Shown in pieces: positions 26,083 through 34,815 of a stretch of DNA of 64,000 nucleotides. The DNA is from Rhodococcus rhodnii (GTDB lineage Bacteria; Actinomycetota; Actinomycetes; Mycobacteriales; Pseudonocardiaceae). The stretch is taken from positions 1-64,000 of the forward strand of contig JOAA01000020.1 of assembly GCA_000720375.1 (NCBI GenBank), read 5' to 3'. The stretch's first letter is position 1; each line of letters starts with the position of its first letter. A model generated the notes under the pieces. It was not told where the DNA came from, did no database searches, and was given only the letters and a program-made list of their open reading frames with translations. The position numbers were made by a program, and so were the translations under genes.

Positions 26083-26268
26083 CCAACCGGATAGATCGCC
26101 GAAAAAATACCCCGGGCCATCAACCGGAGTTATGGCGCGATGCTGTCATGAGAATCGGCTCGCGTATTGCACAGTGGGTTCCGAACGCCCGACGTAACCC
26201 GCCGGAGCCGTTCAGTGGGCACAAAAACGCTCTCGCCGGCGCGGGCCCAGCCATGGAAACCGGGAAGC

Positions 26269-27201
26269 GTGGACGTAACCAATCACCATCTACGGGTGAT
26301 CATCGCCGTCGCGGACGCTGGCGGCATCGGCCGGGCAGCGCTGCGGCTGGGAACCTCACACGCGGCACTGTCCGCCCAACTGCGGCGGATCGAACAAGCC
26401 CTGGGCGGCGACCTGTTCGTCCGCAGCAACACCGGATGCGTCCCGACACCGTTCGGCGACGCCGTGCTCACCGATGCACGACAGCAGGCGCACGCCGAGC
26501 CAGGGGAAACGATGCGTGTCCGGATCGGTGGCTACGCCGGAATCATGTTGGGCGAGCTCGGCAGGAGAATCGCCGGGGAGGCGTGGGCGTCCGGTGTCCA
26601 CTTGCGTGACAACCCGGATTCGCGGGTCAACATCCGGATGGTCGCGGACGGCGACCTGGACCTCGCCCTGGTCTACGACTGGCCGCCGGTGGCCCTCCCC
26701 CGGCCGGCCAAAGTCCGTGAGCGGGTGGTGTTCGCCGATGAGCCCGTCTTCGTGATGATGTCCCAAAGGCACCCGCTGGCCCAGTCGTCCGTGGTGTCCT
26801 TTCCGGAACTGGCGGACTATCCGTGGGTGGACGAGCCTGTGGGGACTACGACGTGGCCGGTGTACTTGCAGCACGTGTGCCATCACGCCGGGGTTTCGCT
26901 CCACATGCGACAGTCCGCCGTGAACCTGTCCGAAGCCCGCCAGTTGGTCATGAGGACTTTGGCTGTCGCACCGGTTCTGGCTACCACGGAGGCGTTGCCG
27001 GGACTGGCGATCCGTGCGTTGGAAGGCCATCCGCTCAGGCAACGGCTGCGTCTGATTTACCGGCCGGACGGTCCGATCGCGACCCACGTCGCCACCGTGA
27101 TCCGACACCTCGGCCAGGCGTACGCCGATCACCAGGAATGCAGCGACGCCTTCCGCACGTGGTGGCACACCGAGGGCTGCTACAGCATGCCGGTCCAATG
27201 A
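26269..27201 (+). CDS. LysR-family transcriptional regulator
   Basis: About 310 residues from GTG at 26269 (the frame continues upstream to a weak TTG at 26167). The N-terminal winged helix is recognisable (HLRVIIAVADAGGIGRAALR, SHAALSAQLRRIEQALGGDL, RSNTGCVPTPFG), followed by the periplasmic-binding-like effector domain (RVNIRMVADGDLDLALVYD, FVMMSQRHPLA). It is divergent from the effector-binding-domain gene, the usual LysR layout. The target is unknown. Confidence 0.88.
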   Translation: MDVTNHHLRVIIAVADAGGIGRAALRLGTSHAALSAQLRRIEQALGGDLFVRSNTGCVPTPFGDAVLTDARQQAHAEPGETMRVRIGGYAGIMLGELGRRIAGEAWASGVHLRDNPDSRVNIRMVADGDLDLALVYDWPPVALPRPAKVRERVVFADEPVFVMMSQRHPLAQSSVVSFPELADYPWVDEPVGTTTWPVYLQHVCHHAGVSLHMRQSAVNLSEARQLVMRTLAVAPVLATTEALPGLAIRALEGHPLRQRLRLIYRPDGPIATHVATVIRHLGQAYADHQECSDAFRTWWHTEGCYSMPVQ

Positions 27202-27310
27202 GATGCAGGGTCAGGTTTAGGTACCGCATTCAAACCGCCCAACCAACCTCGAAACCACGATGACGAGCCAGTCGTCGGCACCACAACACAGCCCAGTGAT
27301 CACGCGGTTT

Positions 27311-27339
27311 CTCGATGGGCGGCTGGGCCGCCCATCGAG
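27311..27339. terminator. Stem-loop between convergent LysR and WYL genes
   Basis: A perfect 13-bp stem, CTCGATGGGCGGC paired with GCCGCCCATCGAG, around the loop TGG. It lies 109 bases after the LysR stop and 8 bases before the end of the convergent WYL gene. There is no U-tract on either side, as is common for actinobacterial terminators. It could act in both directions. Confidence 0.7.
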
Positions 27340-27347
27340 GTGGCGAG

Positions 27348-28043
27348 TTAGCCCGCTACCCGCAGAGTCGGGGCGCCGGGCCCCGATGGGTTGAGGTCGA
27401 CGCTGCGGTCGACCACGGATTCCTCCCCGATTTCGGCGTTGTGGACGCGGTCGAGCAGGAAACCGCGTGGGGCGTCGCGCAGCCGGCACCAGGCGAGCAG
27501 GTACCAGCCGCGCGGGCCGTGTAAGAGGCCCATGGGTTCCACTGTGCGGTGCGTGGTTTGGTCGTTGCGGTCGCGGTAGTCGATATGTAGGACGCGGCCG
27601 GTTTCCAAGGCACGCTGGATTGGGCGTGGCACCGTTGAGCGTGGGCCGGGTGGTGCGCTGACCGGACGGACGCGGTCGACGAGTTGTTCTGCTCGCGCCA
27701 GGTCCTGTTCGGGCATCATGCTGGTGAGCTTGGCCAGCGCTGATCGTGCCGCTGCTTCGAAGGGTGCGCCGCGTAGCTCCCGCAGTGCGACGGAGACCGC
27801 CATGGCCTCCTCGGTTGTCATGTTCAGCATGGGCAAGGTGCGGTCCTTGTCCAGTACGTAGCCCCCACGTCGTCCCCGGTCGCCGTAGACCGGGAGGCCT
27901 GACTCCTGCAAGGCAGCCAGGTCACGCTCGATCGTCCGGATCGAGACGTTGAGACGATCTGCCAGCCACCGCGCCGCACGCGGTTCGGGCGCGGCCGCGC
28001 GAAGCTCCTCCACCAGGGCGAACTGTCGATCGGTTCTGTTCAT
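27348..28043 (-). CDS. WYL-domain (YafY/DeoR-type) transcriptional regulator
   Basis: 231 residues from ATG at 28043. An N-terminal HTH_11 domain (LADRLNVSIRTIERDLAALQ, about 25-45) is followed by the GGY wing (RGGYVLDKD). The middle is helical. A WYL domain has the variant GPRGWYLLAWCRLRDAPRGF (~177-196). These regulators sense small ligands or nucleic acid intermediates. Nothing adjacent indicates the target. Confidence 0.9.
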   Translation of the reverse strand: MNRTDRQFALVEELRAAAPEPRAARWLADRLNVSIRTIERDLAALQESGLPVYGDRGRRGGYVLDKDRTLPMLNMTTEEAMAVSVALRELRGAPFEAAARSALAKLTSMMPEQDLARAEQLVDRVRPVSAPPGPRSTVPRPIQRALETGRVLHIDYRDRNDQTTHRTVEPMGLLHGPRGWYLLAWCRLRDAPRGFLLDRVHNAEIGEESVVDRSVDLNPSGPGAPTLRVAG

Positions 28044-28143
28044 GACCAGCAAGCTACCGAAGGGGTCCGACATTTTTGAGTCTGTCGCACAGCCGTTCTT
28101 CACCCATTCAGCCTAGCGAAGCACCGTAATTCCTGGTCAGAGC

Positions 28144-28167
28144 TTCGAACATTTGTTCGAATTTTTT
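28144..28167 (+). terminator. Rho-independent terminator-like hairpin, plus direction
   Basis: A 7-bp stem TTCGAAC/GTTCGAA with loop ATTT is followed directly by six T residues on the plus strand. It overlaps the stop codon of the minus-strand methyltransferase gene. The U-tract serves only plus-strand transcription, where no gene ends nearby. It may stop antisense transcription, or act as a plain stem-loop for the minus strand. Confidence 0.6.
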
Positions 28168-28984
28168 AGAAGCGGTACCGGAGGATCCGCCCGGCGTCGC
28201 GCAGGCCGGGGATCTTGGACACGACCTTCAGGCCGATCCGCCCGCCCAACGGCAGCTTGTCCAGCCCCGGCATGTCCACGCTGCGCAGCGCGTCCAGACA
28301 CTTCAGCCCCGGATGCCAGCCCTCGACCTCGGCGGGATCGTCGAGTCCCCAGTGCAAGGTCGCTCCCGCGTTGCGCACCGCGGGCACGAGCTTCTGCAGC
28401 TTGATCCCGGTCGTGCCGTAGACGTCGAACAGCAGCTGCCCGGTGGGGAACCGGCTGGTGATCCGCTCGATCAGCCGCTTGCCGTCCTCCTTGTGCAGGT
28501 ACATCGACAATCCTTCGAACACGGCCACGGTCGGCCGGTCGTTGGGCACGTCGGAAAGCCACGAGTCGGACGTGACCGAAGCGCCAACTAGCTGATAGTC
28601 GCCGTCCGGCGGGGTGATGAGCCGTTGCCGCAAGGCCACGACGTCCGGAACGTCGAGGTCGACCCAGCGCACGGTGCTCGAAGGCGCGATCCGCTGCACC
28701 CGTGTGTCCAGGCCGCACGCGAGGTGCAGCACGGTCGCGGCGGGATATGCCGCGAGGAACTCGCGTGTCCAGTCGTCGAGGACCTTGGCGCGGATGGCGA
28801 CGCCGACGGCGGTCGTGCCCTTCATCCGGGTCTTGCGGAAGTCGTAGTCGATCCGCGAAACCGCTTGTACCGCAGCGGTGTCGTGCAAGACGGAATTCGG
28901 CCGCCGGCTGTCCAAAGCACGCCCGTAGAGCGTGGCGAGCATGGTCTCCGGAGCCCCGGTCAGCGTGATCTTCTCCCGCTCCAC
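28166..28984 (-). CDS. Class I SAM methyltransferase, leucine carboxyl methyltransferase (Ppm1/Tcmp)-like
   Basis: About 272 residues from GTG at 28984 (the frame continues to a TTG at 29035). The family pattern is clear: APETMLATLYGRALDSRRPN, YDFRKTRMKG, AVGVAIRAKVLDDWTREFLA, the SAM motif TVLHLACGLDTRVQR, VRWVDLDVPDVVALRQRLI and VFEGLSMYLHKEDGKRLIE. Related actinobacterial enzymes O-methylate carboxyl or polyketide substrates; the substrate here is unknown. It stands alone between regulator genes. Confidence 0.87.
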   Translation of the reverse strand: MEREKITLTGAPETMLATLYGRALDSRRPNSVLHDTAAVQAVSRIDYDFRKTRMKGTTAVGVAIRAKVLDDWTREFLAAYPAATVLHLACGLDTRVQRIAPSSTVRWVDLDVPDVVALRQRLITPPDGDYQLVGASVTSDSWLSDVPNDRPTVAVFEGLSMYLHKEDGKRLIERITSRFPTGQLLFDVYGTTGIKLQKLVPAVRNAGATLHWGLDDPAEVEGWHPGLKCLDALRSVDMPGLDKLPLGGRIGLKVVSKIPGLRDAGRILRYRF

Positions 28985-29062
28985 GACTTCATCGTGGCAC
29001 AACGAAAGGGAAAGGGCGTGCGGAGGCGGGGGCAACCAATACGCACGCCCGAGATCGCGGCA

Positions 29063-29431
29063 TCACTGCGAAGTGGCCGGAACCCACTTGGCGCGGTTCT
29101 TGTCGGTGTGGATCCAGCAGCCGCCGGTCCGCGTCCCTTCCTCCGCAACGACATCCGGCAGGCTGAGCAGCTCGTCGAGGACACGCGGAGCTGGGCCTTC
29201 GGCCCGCCAGCTGTGCGCTTCCGGCGCCAGCACATCCTTGGTGTCGCCTGCCATCCGCAGTGCGATGGCGTCGTCCTCGGTGCGCAGCTGGACCACGTCG
29301 ATCACATTGTCGTGCGGGCGGACGCCGACGATCGCCGTGATCGCGCCGGATTCGTCACGGGGGTGGACGAATTTAAAACCTCGTGCGATCAGTTGCCGCA
29401 GTCTGTCCTCGGTGACTTCGGCGGCGTTCAA
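29063..29431 (-). CDS. Conserved hypothetical protein coupled to DUF397 gene
   Basis: 122 residues, family not recognised. It is soluble and rich in charged residues, with motifs RGFKFVHPRDESGAITAIVG, DVVQLRTEDDAIALRM and a C-terminal GGCWIHTDKNRAKW. Its TTG start overlaps the DUF397 stop as TTGA, so translation is probably coupled. The context suggests it belongs to the XRE/DUF397 regulatory set. Confidence 0.7.
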   Translation of the reverse strand: MNAAEVTEDRLRQLIARGFKFVHPRDESGAITAIVGVRPHDNVIDVVQLRTEDDAIALRMAGDTKDVLAPEAHSWRAEGPAPRVLDELLSLPDVVAEEGTRTGGCWIHTDKNRAKWVPATSQ

Positions 29432-29637
29432 TCCAAGACCCCCTCTTTTATTCCGGTGACCAATGCCCGCAGTTGACCAGAGCGATAGATCACCACAGCG
29501 CCGAGCGGATTACGCGAGTTGCGAACTGCGACCCGGTCGGCATCGACCCACGCGAGTTCGACGCAGTTACCGTTCTTTCCGCTCCGGCTGCTCTTTCGCC
29601 AGGACAGATCAGCGGGCAAGGACGCGGCAGTGTGCAT
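29428..29637 (-). CDS. DUF397 domain protein
   Basis: 69 residues from ATG at 29637, preceded by GGAGGATCGGCG. It carries the DUF397 hallmarks LSWRKSSRSGKNGNCVELAW and VAVRNSRNPLGAVVIYRSG. DUF397 proteins of the BldB/WhiJ neighbourhood pair with XRE regulators carrying DUF5753, as here (29744-30625), and may work like antitoxin-type or modulatory partners. Confidence 0.92.
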   Translation of the reverse strand: MHTAASLPADLSWRKSSRSGKNGNCVELAWVDADRVAVRNSRNPLGAVVIYRSGQLRALVTGIKEGVLD

Positions 29638-29669
29638 CGCCGATCCTCCTCTGTCGACCATGAAGTGGG

Positions 29670-29681
29670 ATGCAATTGCAT
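29670..29681. promoter_or_regulatory. Perfect 12-bp palindrome upstream of DUF397 gene
   Basis: ATGCAATTGCAT lies 32 bases before the DUF397 start, in the gap behind the XRE regulator gene. It is a plausible operator for that regulator. This is inferred from symmetry and position only. Confidence 0.4.
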
Positions 29682-29743
29682 TCGGGATTGCGGTCAACGG
29701 TAGCACGTGCAGATGCGACCGATAGGGCTAACAGGGTGATGCT

Positions 29744-30625
29744 TCAGACGGATGCGCGCGCTTTCATGAGCAACTGTCGCGTCTCGCGTGGCGTGGCCGC
29801 GTCCACAGTCAACTGATCGAACACGCGGCCGTATTGCTCGACATCCTCGCGTTTGTCCAGGTAGAAAGCACCGGTGAGGTGTTCGATGTAGACAATGTCC
29901 GGCAATTCCGGTTCCGCGAAACGCAGCATCGTGAACGCGCCCTCGGCGGCGTATCCGCTCAGCGCATAGGGCACGACCTGCAGTGTCACGTGCGGCAACG
30001 TGGTCAGTTCGAGTAAATGATCAATCTGTTCGATCAGGACTTCGCGGCCCCCGAGTGGACGGTGCAACACGGACTCGTCGATGACCGCCCACAGCCGCGG
30101 CGGCGCCGGCCGGTGCAGCACTTTTTGCCTGCGCATACGCAACGTGACCCGCCACTCGGCGTCCTCTGTGGCCAGATCGGGGTGCCCGCTCGTGGCGATC
30201 GCCCGCGCGTAGTGCTCCGTCTGCATGAGACCGGGCACGAACTGGAGTTCACAGGTCAGGATGCGAATCGCGGCCTCTTCAAGGCCGACGTAGTCCTGGA
30301 ACCACTCCGGCATCAGGTCGGCGAACCGGTACCACCAACCGGGCTCGTTGGACTGCCGGACCATCTCAAGGAACTGACGGCGTTCATTCGAATCAGTGAC
30401 ACCGTAAAGAGTGAGTAGATCGTCTACATCTCGTTCCTTGAGCCCGACCCTGCCCAGCTCGAGTCTGCTGATCTTGGATTTCGAGCCACGGATGCGCGCA
30501 CTCGCCTCCGCCGGTGAAATTTCAGCGGCCTCCCGCAACCTCCTCAGCTGCGTACCGAGAATTATGCGCAAGGCAGTCGGCCCAGCCGGCCGGGTGGCTC
30601 CGCCGTCCGGTGCCCGTTGATCCAT
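29744..30625 (-). CDS. XRE-family regulator with DUF5753 domain
   Basis: 293 residues. An N-terminal helix-turn-helix (ISPAEASARIRGSKSKISRL, about 36-55) is followed by the DUF5753 domain (WFQDYVGLEEAAIRILTCEL, FVPGLMQTEHYARAI, LWAVIDESVLHRPLGG, LTTLPHVTLQVVPYALSGYA). This is the AbaA/WhiJ-like class, abundant in actinomycetes and usually paired with DUF397. It is divergent from the DUF574-type methyltransferase gene, with palindromes between them. Confidence 0.93.
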   Translation of the reverse strand: MDQRAPDGGATRPAGPTALRIILGTQLRRLREAAEISPAEASARIRGSKSKISRLELGRVGLKERDVDDLLTLYGVTDSNERRQFLEMVRQSNEPGWWYRFADLMPEWFQDYVGLEEAAIRILTCELQFVPGLMQTEHYARAIATSGHPDLATEDAEWRVTLRMRRQKVLHRPAPPRLWAVIDESVLHRPLGGREVLIEQIDHLLELTTLPHVTLQVVPYALSGYAAEGAFTMLRFAEPELPDIVYIEHLTGAFYLDKREDVEQYGRVFDQLTVDAATPRETRQLLMKARASV

Positions 30626-30661
30626 TCCGGGACGACCCCCTCATCCACGCTGTTGTCTAAA

Positions 30662-30709
30662 CCGACTCATAGTAGTCGGAAAACGATCAGCAGGTGTACA
30701 CGTCACCTG
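30662..30709. promoter_or_regulatory. Two palindromes between divergent XRE and methyltransferase genes
   Basis: CCGACT-N6-AGTCGG lies at 30662-30679 and CAGGTG-N7-CACCTG at 30691-30709 (the latter inside a longer GATC...GATC symmetry). Both are in the 188-bp gap upstream of the XRE and methyltransferase genes and are candidate operators. Neither is matched to a known motif. Confidence 0.45.
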
Positions 30710-30813
30710 ATCGGAGTAGATTCCGATGATAGCCAGCCGGCCCTGCCCAATGACAAAGTGGGTGTGATGGGATAGAAAACCCTGACAGACGATTCCGGGG
30801 CTGAGAGGATCAA

Positions 30814-31629
30814 ATGTCGCAGAAGGTTGTGCCCACACATATCGATACCTCAAAGGCGAGCATCGCCCGGGTCTATGACGCCTTTCTGAACGGCAAGGAC
30901 AACTACGAAGTCGACCGCGAGGTTCTGCGCCGGGTGCAGTCGGTGGCGCCGGAAGCCCAGCAGCTCGCCTTCGACAACCGCGGGTTCCTGATCCGCGTCA
31001 CGCGCTTCATCGCGATGGAGACCGGCGTGACCCAGTACCTCGACCTCGGCTCCGGACTGCCCACCGCGGAGAACACACACCAAGTGGCACAACGGATCCA
31101 GCCGGAATCCCGAGTCGTCTACGTGGACAACGACCCGGTCGTCCTCGCGCACGGCCGCGCCCTGCTGGAGGAGAACGACCAGACGTACCTCACCTCTGCG
31201 GACATCTTCAAACCGCACGAGGTCCTCAACGACCCGATCGTGCGACAGGAACTGGACTTCACCGAACCCATCGCACTGTTCCAGCTCGGCACGATCCACC
31301 ACTACGACGGCGACGACTACCGCGAGATCATGCAGGAGTACATCGACGCGCTGCCGTCCGGCTCCTACGTTGGCGTCAGCCACTTCCTCGACCCGCAGAC
31401 CGAGGAACACAGCACGCTCGCCCGGCGCATGGAGGACATGTTCGTGCACAGCCCGATGGGCACGGGCCTGTTCCGGACCGAGGAGCAGATCCGCAGCATG
31501 CTGCCCGGTCTCGAACTCGTCGAACCCGGTTTCGTACTGTGCGCGAACTGGTGGCCGGACGGCCCGCGAATCAAACCGCTCACCGAGGTCTCGTACTGCA
31601 TTGCCGGAGCGGTCGGCCGCAAACCGTAG
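30814..31629 (+). CDS. SAM-dependent methyltransferase, DUF574 (PF04672) type
   Basis: 271 residues. Family features in order: HIDTSKASIARVYDAFLNGKDNYEVDRE-like opening (9-36), NRGFLIRVTRFIAMETGVTQ, the SAM-binding region YLDLGSGLPTAENTH, VVYVDNDPVVLAHGRALL, and a C-terminal WWPDGP motif. This family is very common in actinomycetes and its substrates are unknown. The site GAGAGGATCAA precedes the ATG. Confidence 0.93.
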   Translation: MSQKVVPTHIDTSKASIARVYDAFLNGKDNYEVDREVLRRVQSVAPEAQQLAFDNRGFLIRVTRFIAMETGVTQYLDLGSGLPTAENTHQVAQRIQPESRVVYVDNDPVVLAHGRALLEENDQTYLTSADIFKPHEVLNDPIVRQELDFTEPIALFQLGTIHHYDGDDYREIMQEYIDALPSGSYVGVSHFLDPQTEEHSTLARRMEDMFVHSPMGTGLFRTEEQIRSMLPGLELVEPGFVLCANWWPDGPRIKPLTEVSYCIAGAVGRKP

Positions 31630-31696
31630 AGCGCACTAGTGCACTAGCAGAAAATATAGGGCAGTTCAGGGAAAGAAACGCACGTACGATGTACGC

Positions 31697-32843
31697 ATGA
31701 CTGAAGCACTGCCCATCACGCGAACATGCCCGTTCGATCCGCCTGCCGAGTTACGCGACCGGAAGGCGGTCAGCAGATTGAGGTTCGCCGACGGCACGCT
31801 CGGCTGGATGGTGACCACACACGCGGAAAGCCGAACAGTGCTGTCGGATCCACGGTTCAGTCACCGCGGCGAGATCGTGCGATCACCGATCCGGCCGGCC
31901 ACACAGCCCTCCGCGCCCGGGTCGTTCCTGTTCATGGACCCGCCGGAGCACACTCGCTACCGCAAGCTGCTGACCGGCCAGTTCACCGTGCGGCGGATGC
32001 GCATGCTCGAACCGCGGATCGAGCAGATCACCAAGGAACTACTGGACGCCATGACACCGCCGACGGATCTGGTGCGGGCGTTCGCATTGCCGTTGCCGTC
32101 ACGAGTGATCTGCGAACTGCTGGGCGTCCCGTACACCGATCACGAGTTCTTCCAACAGAAGTCGCACGAGATGGTCGACCCGACCATCAGCACGGACGTC
32201 CGTGACGCGTCAGGCGACGCGTTGTTCGGGTACTTGTACGAACTCGTGCAGGGCAAGCGCGCCGCACCGGCCGACGACGTGATCAGCGGGTTGGTCGACG
32301 ACCTTGATGACATCGAGGTGACCGGGATCGCGATCATGCTGCTGTTCGCCGGGTTCGAGACCACGGCGAACATGCTGGGGCTGGGGACATTCGCGCTGCT
32401 GCAGCACCCCGATCAGCTGGCGAAGCTGCACGACGACGTGGACGGCGCGGTCGAGGAACTGTTGCGGTACCTCAGCGTCGTGCAGTACGAGGTCAACCGG
32501 ACCGCACTGGAGGACGTCGAACTCGGCGGCGAGGTGATCAGGAGGCGGCGAGGTGATCAGGAAAGGCGAGACCGTCCTGGTGTCCATCCCCGCCGCGAAC
32601 CGCGACAAGTTCGAACGACCGGACGAGCTGGACGTCGGCAGGTCGACCGCGGGACATCTGGCTTTCGGGCATGGCGTGCACCAGTGCCTCGGCCAGCAGT
32701 TGGCCCGCATCGAGATGCGTGTCGGCTTCTCGGCCCTGTTCGCGCGTTACCCCGGCCTTCGGCTCGCTGTCAACCCCTCCGACGTACCGTTGAACGTCGA
32801 ACGCGGGATCTATGGGGTGGCTAGTCTGCCCGTGGCCTGGTAG
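31697..32843 (+). pseudogene. Cytochrome P450 gene frameshifted by a 19-bp tandem duplication
   Basis: The first frame has normal P450 features: TRTCPFDPP start, MDPPEHTRYRKLLTGQFT, I-helix LLFAGFETTANML (~216-228) and ExxR in EELLRYLSV. At 32525-32562 a 19-bp unit is present twice, which shifts the frame. The first frame then runs into nonsense and stops at 32824. The second frame (from ~32553) continues with [20 protein letters not shown] and the heme-binding loop [10 protein letters not shown], and ends at 32843. With one copy removed, an intact P450 of about 375 residues results and no key residue is lost. So either a very recent knockout, a phase-variation-like state, or a sequencing or assembly error. 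Confidence 0.93.
32525..32562 (+). repeat. Exact 19-bp tandem duplication inside P450 gene
   Basis: GGCGGCGAGGTGATCAGGA occurs twice back to back (32525-32543 and 32544-32562) with no mismatch. 19 is not a multiple of 3, so the reading frame changes by one base. Confidence 0.97.
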
Positions 32844-33351
32844 ATCGCTATATTCTTTCCGGCCCGGTCATGTGGTTCAGCGCGGCCAGGGCTGCTGCTG
32901 GCAAGGTTGCTCGCTATATTCGTCGCTGCTGGAACCGAACGAACGTGGTGTTCGTTGCCGAGTTCGGAAGGCGCGCGCGGGGCCCATCCAGAATGACGTG
33001 CGGGGGCCAACCCTGGATGATTCGTCGCTGCTGGAACCCAACGACCGCCGGGTTCGTCGCCGAGTTCGGAAGGTGAGCCAGGTGACCGGACGGCGCGTGA
33101 CCGGAGGGCGCGCGGGGCCAATCCAGGGGCGGCCCGGCTCCAGGGCGGCCCGGCTCCCCGGCGGGCTGTGTGGCCGGCCGAAAGGGTGGCCCGGCTCCAG
33201 GTAGCCGGGCGCCGGGCCTGTCCAGGGCGGCCCGGCTCCCCGGCGGGCTGTGCGGCCGGCCGAAAGGGTGGCCCGGCGCGGGGCCAATCCAGGGCGGCCC
33301 GGCTCCAGGTGGCCGGGCGCCGGGCCTGTCCAGGGCGGCCGGGCGCGGGGG
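32844..33351. repeat. Gene-free 508-bp block of degenerate direct repeats
   Basis: No gene is credible here. A 53-bp unit occurs at 32919-32971 and 33021-33073 (about 47 of 53 identical, core CGCTGCTGGAACC). A GC-rich 56-bp unit occurs at 33140-33195 and 33222-33277 with one difference. Shorter pieces such as GCGGGGCCAATCCAGG also recur. GC-rich frames are open on both strands but encode low-complexity sequence only. It separates the broken P450 from the metal exporter operon. Confidence 0.85.
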
Positions 33352-34815
33352 CTACCCTAGGACGGCTCGGACGGTCAGGCCCATTCCCACCACCAGCACC
33401 ATGCCGGCGGTGATCGCGGGCGCGGCGGCGATCAACCGCTGCGTCTTGAACCGGGACGACCAGCCTTCGAGCCGGTCGGAGAACTTGACCAGCAGCAGCC
33501 CGGCCGCGGTGAGCATCGCGGCCATCCCCAGCCCGTAGGCGAGCACCAGCAGGACGCCGAACCACGTGCGCCCCAATGCGACCGCGCCAAGCAGCACCAC
33601 CAGCGCGGACGGGCTGGGCACCAGGCCACCGGCCACCCCCATGCCGATCAGGCTGCCTTTGCCAAAGCGCGGACCGTGGCCGTGGCCATGCCCGTGGCCG
33701 TGACCGTGCCCATGACCGTGGTCGTGGTCGTGGCCATGCCCGTGGCCGTGACCGAGGCCAAGGCTGTGGCTGTGCGCGTGGCCGTGACTGTGCCCATGAC
33801 CGAGCCCGCCGTGGCCGACGAGTGCGGGTTCACGGTTCCGCGCGGCAGAGCGCAGCAGCATCACGCCGATCCCCGCGATCAGCAACCCGCTCGCGATCCC
33901 CAGCCAACGCAGCACGCTCTCCCCCGCCAGCACGCTGGACACGCTCAACAGCAGCCCCAGCACCAGAACACCGGCAGTGTGCGTCAAAGTCACTGTCGCG
34001 CCAACGAGAACAGCGTCCCGCGGAGTCCCCCGCCGCCCCACGAGATAAGCAGCGATCACGGTCTTGCCATGCCCGGGCAAAGCCGCATGCGACGCCCCGA
34101 GCACCAAAGACAGCAGGATCGCCAGCATCCCGATCGCCGGTGTCAGCTCGTGCCGCCCGACGAAGTCCGCCAACGCGAGCGAGGCGCGATCGAGGATCCC
34201 GGCATCGCCGCCGGTCGGAGCGACGGCGGTGACCGACGTCCCCTCTCCCGGCTGGGCCTTGAGCTGCACGGTCCGCACATCCAGCGGGCTGGCCAGCAAG
34301 TCCTCGGGATACTGCCGAAGCTCATTGCTGACGCTCTGCGCGGGCACGGGCGAATCCAACGAGACGCCGGACCCCACAGCGGTGATCTCCCGCCAGCCGA
34401 CCCGGTCCGGCCGGAACGAGTCGCTGAACGACACCGTGACCGGTCCGCTGATCTCCACCGGCGCGGTGAGCTCGCAGGTCAGCCTGGTCGTGGCCAGGTC
34501 GGCCTGTCCCTTCGGATACTCTACATGCGACGATCGGACCGACCACGTCAGCGTCCGTGAGTCCACACTGGACCGGACAGACGACGCGAGCGCACCGCAC
34601 TCTCGCGCCGCGTCCATGGATTTCTCCTGCAGTGTCGGGATTTCCGCCAGGTCCACGATGGACTTGAGCTCGACCCGGTCGGGGTGCAGGTGCAGGCCGT
34701 TGTAGTGGTTGACGCTGAAGTTTCCGAGCGGATGGGCGTCCGCGTGCCCGGTCACGAGCAGGAACGCGGGTACCGCGACCGCGGCGACCAGGCCGGCCTT
34801 GGCCAGCGTTCTCAT
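33352..34815 (-). CDS. Nickel/cobalt-type exporter with His-rich loop (NicO/RcnA-like)
   Basis: 487 residues from ATG at 34815, which overlaps the TPR gene stop as ATGA. A signal peptide ending in HADA precedes the conserved HPLGNFSVNHYNGL motif and a ~200-residue extracytoplasmic domain. The membrane part then has LVLGASHAALPGHGKTVIAA (HxxxxPGHGKT of the NicO family). A His/Gly-rich loop (33672-33813) runs on as HGHGHGHGHDHDHGHG-like repeats, and further segments follow (GSLIGMGVAGGLVPSPSALV). The His loop probably binds Ni, Co or another divalent metal. Operon with TPR and DUF4331 genes. Confidence 0.88.
   Translation of the reverse strand: MRTLAKAGLVAAVAVPAFLLVTGHADAHPLGNFSVNHYNGLHLHPDRVELKSIVDLAEIPTLQEKSMDAARECGALASSVRSSVDSRTLTWSVRSSHVEYPKGQADLATTRLTCELTAPVEISGPVTVSFSDSFRPDRVGWREITAVGSGVSLDSPVPAQSVSNELRQYPEDLLASPLDVRTVQLKAQPGEGTSVTAVAPTGGDAGILDRASLALADFVGRHELTPAIGMLAILLSLVLGASHAALPGHGKTVIAAYLVGRRGTPRDAVLVGATVTLTHTAGVLVLGLLLSVSSVLAGESVLRWLGIASGLLIAGIGVMLLRSAARNREPALVGHGGLGHGHSHGHAHSHSLGLGHGHGHGHDHDHGHGHGHGHGHGHGHGPRFGKGSLIGMGVAGGLVPSPSALVVLLGAVALGRTWFGVLLVLAYGLGMAAMLTAAGLLLVKFSDRLEGWSSRFKTQRLIAAAPAITAGMVLVVGMGLTVRAVLG

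Noticed and set aside
32810..33565. 251-codon minus-strand frame over the repeat block
   Set aside because: Its repeats reflect the DNA repeats. The composition is GAPR-rich and it runs into the exporter gene out of frame.
33672..33813. CATGGCCGTG-like tandem repeats as a possible satellite or regulatory repeat
   Set aside because: They encode the His/Gly-rich metal-binding loop of the exporter, which explains the periodicity.
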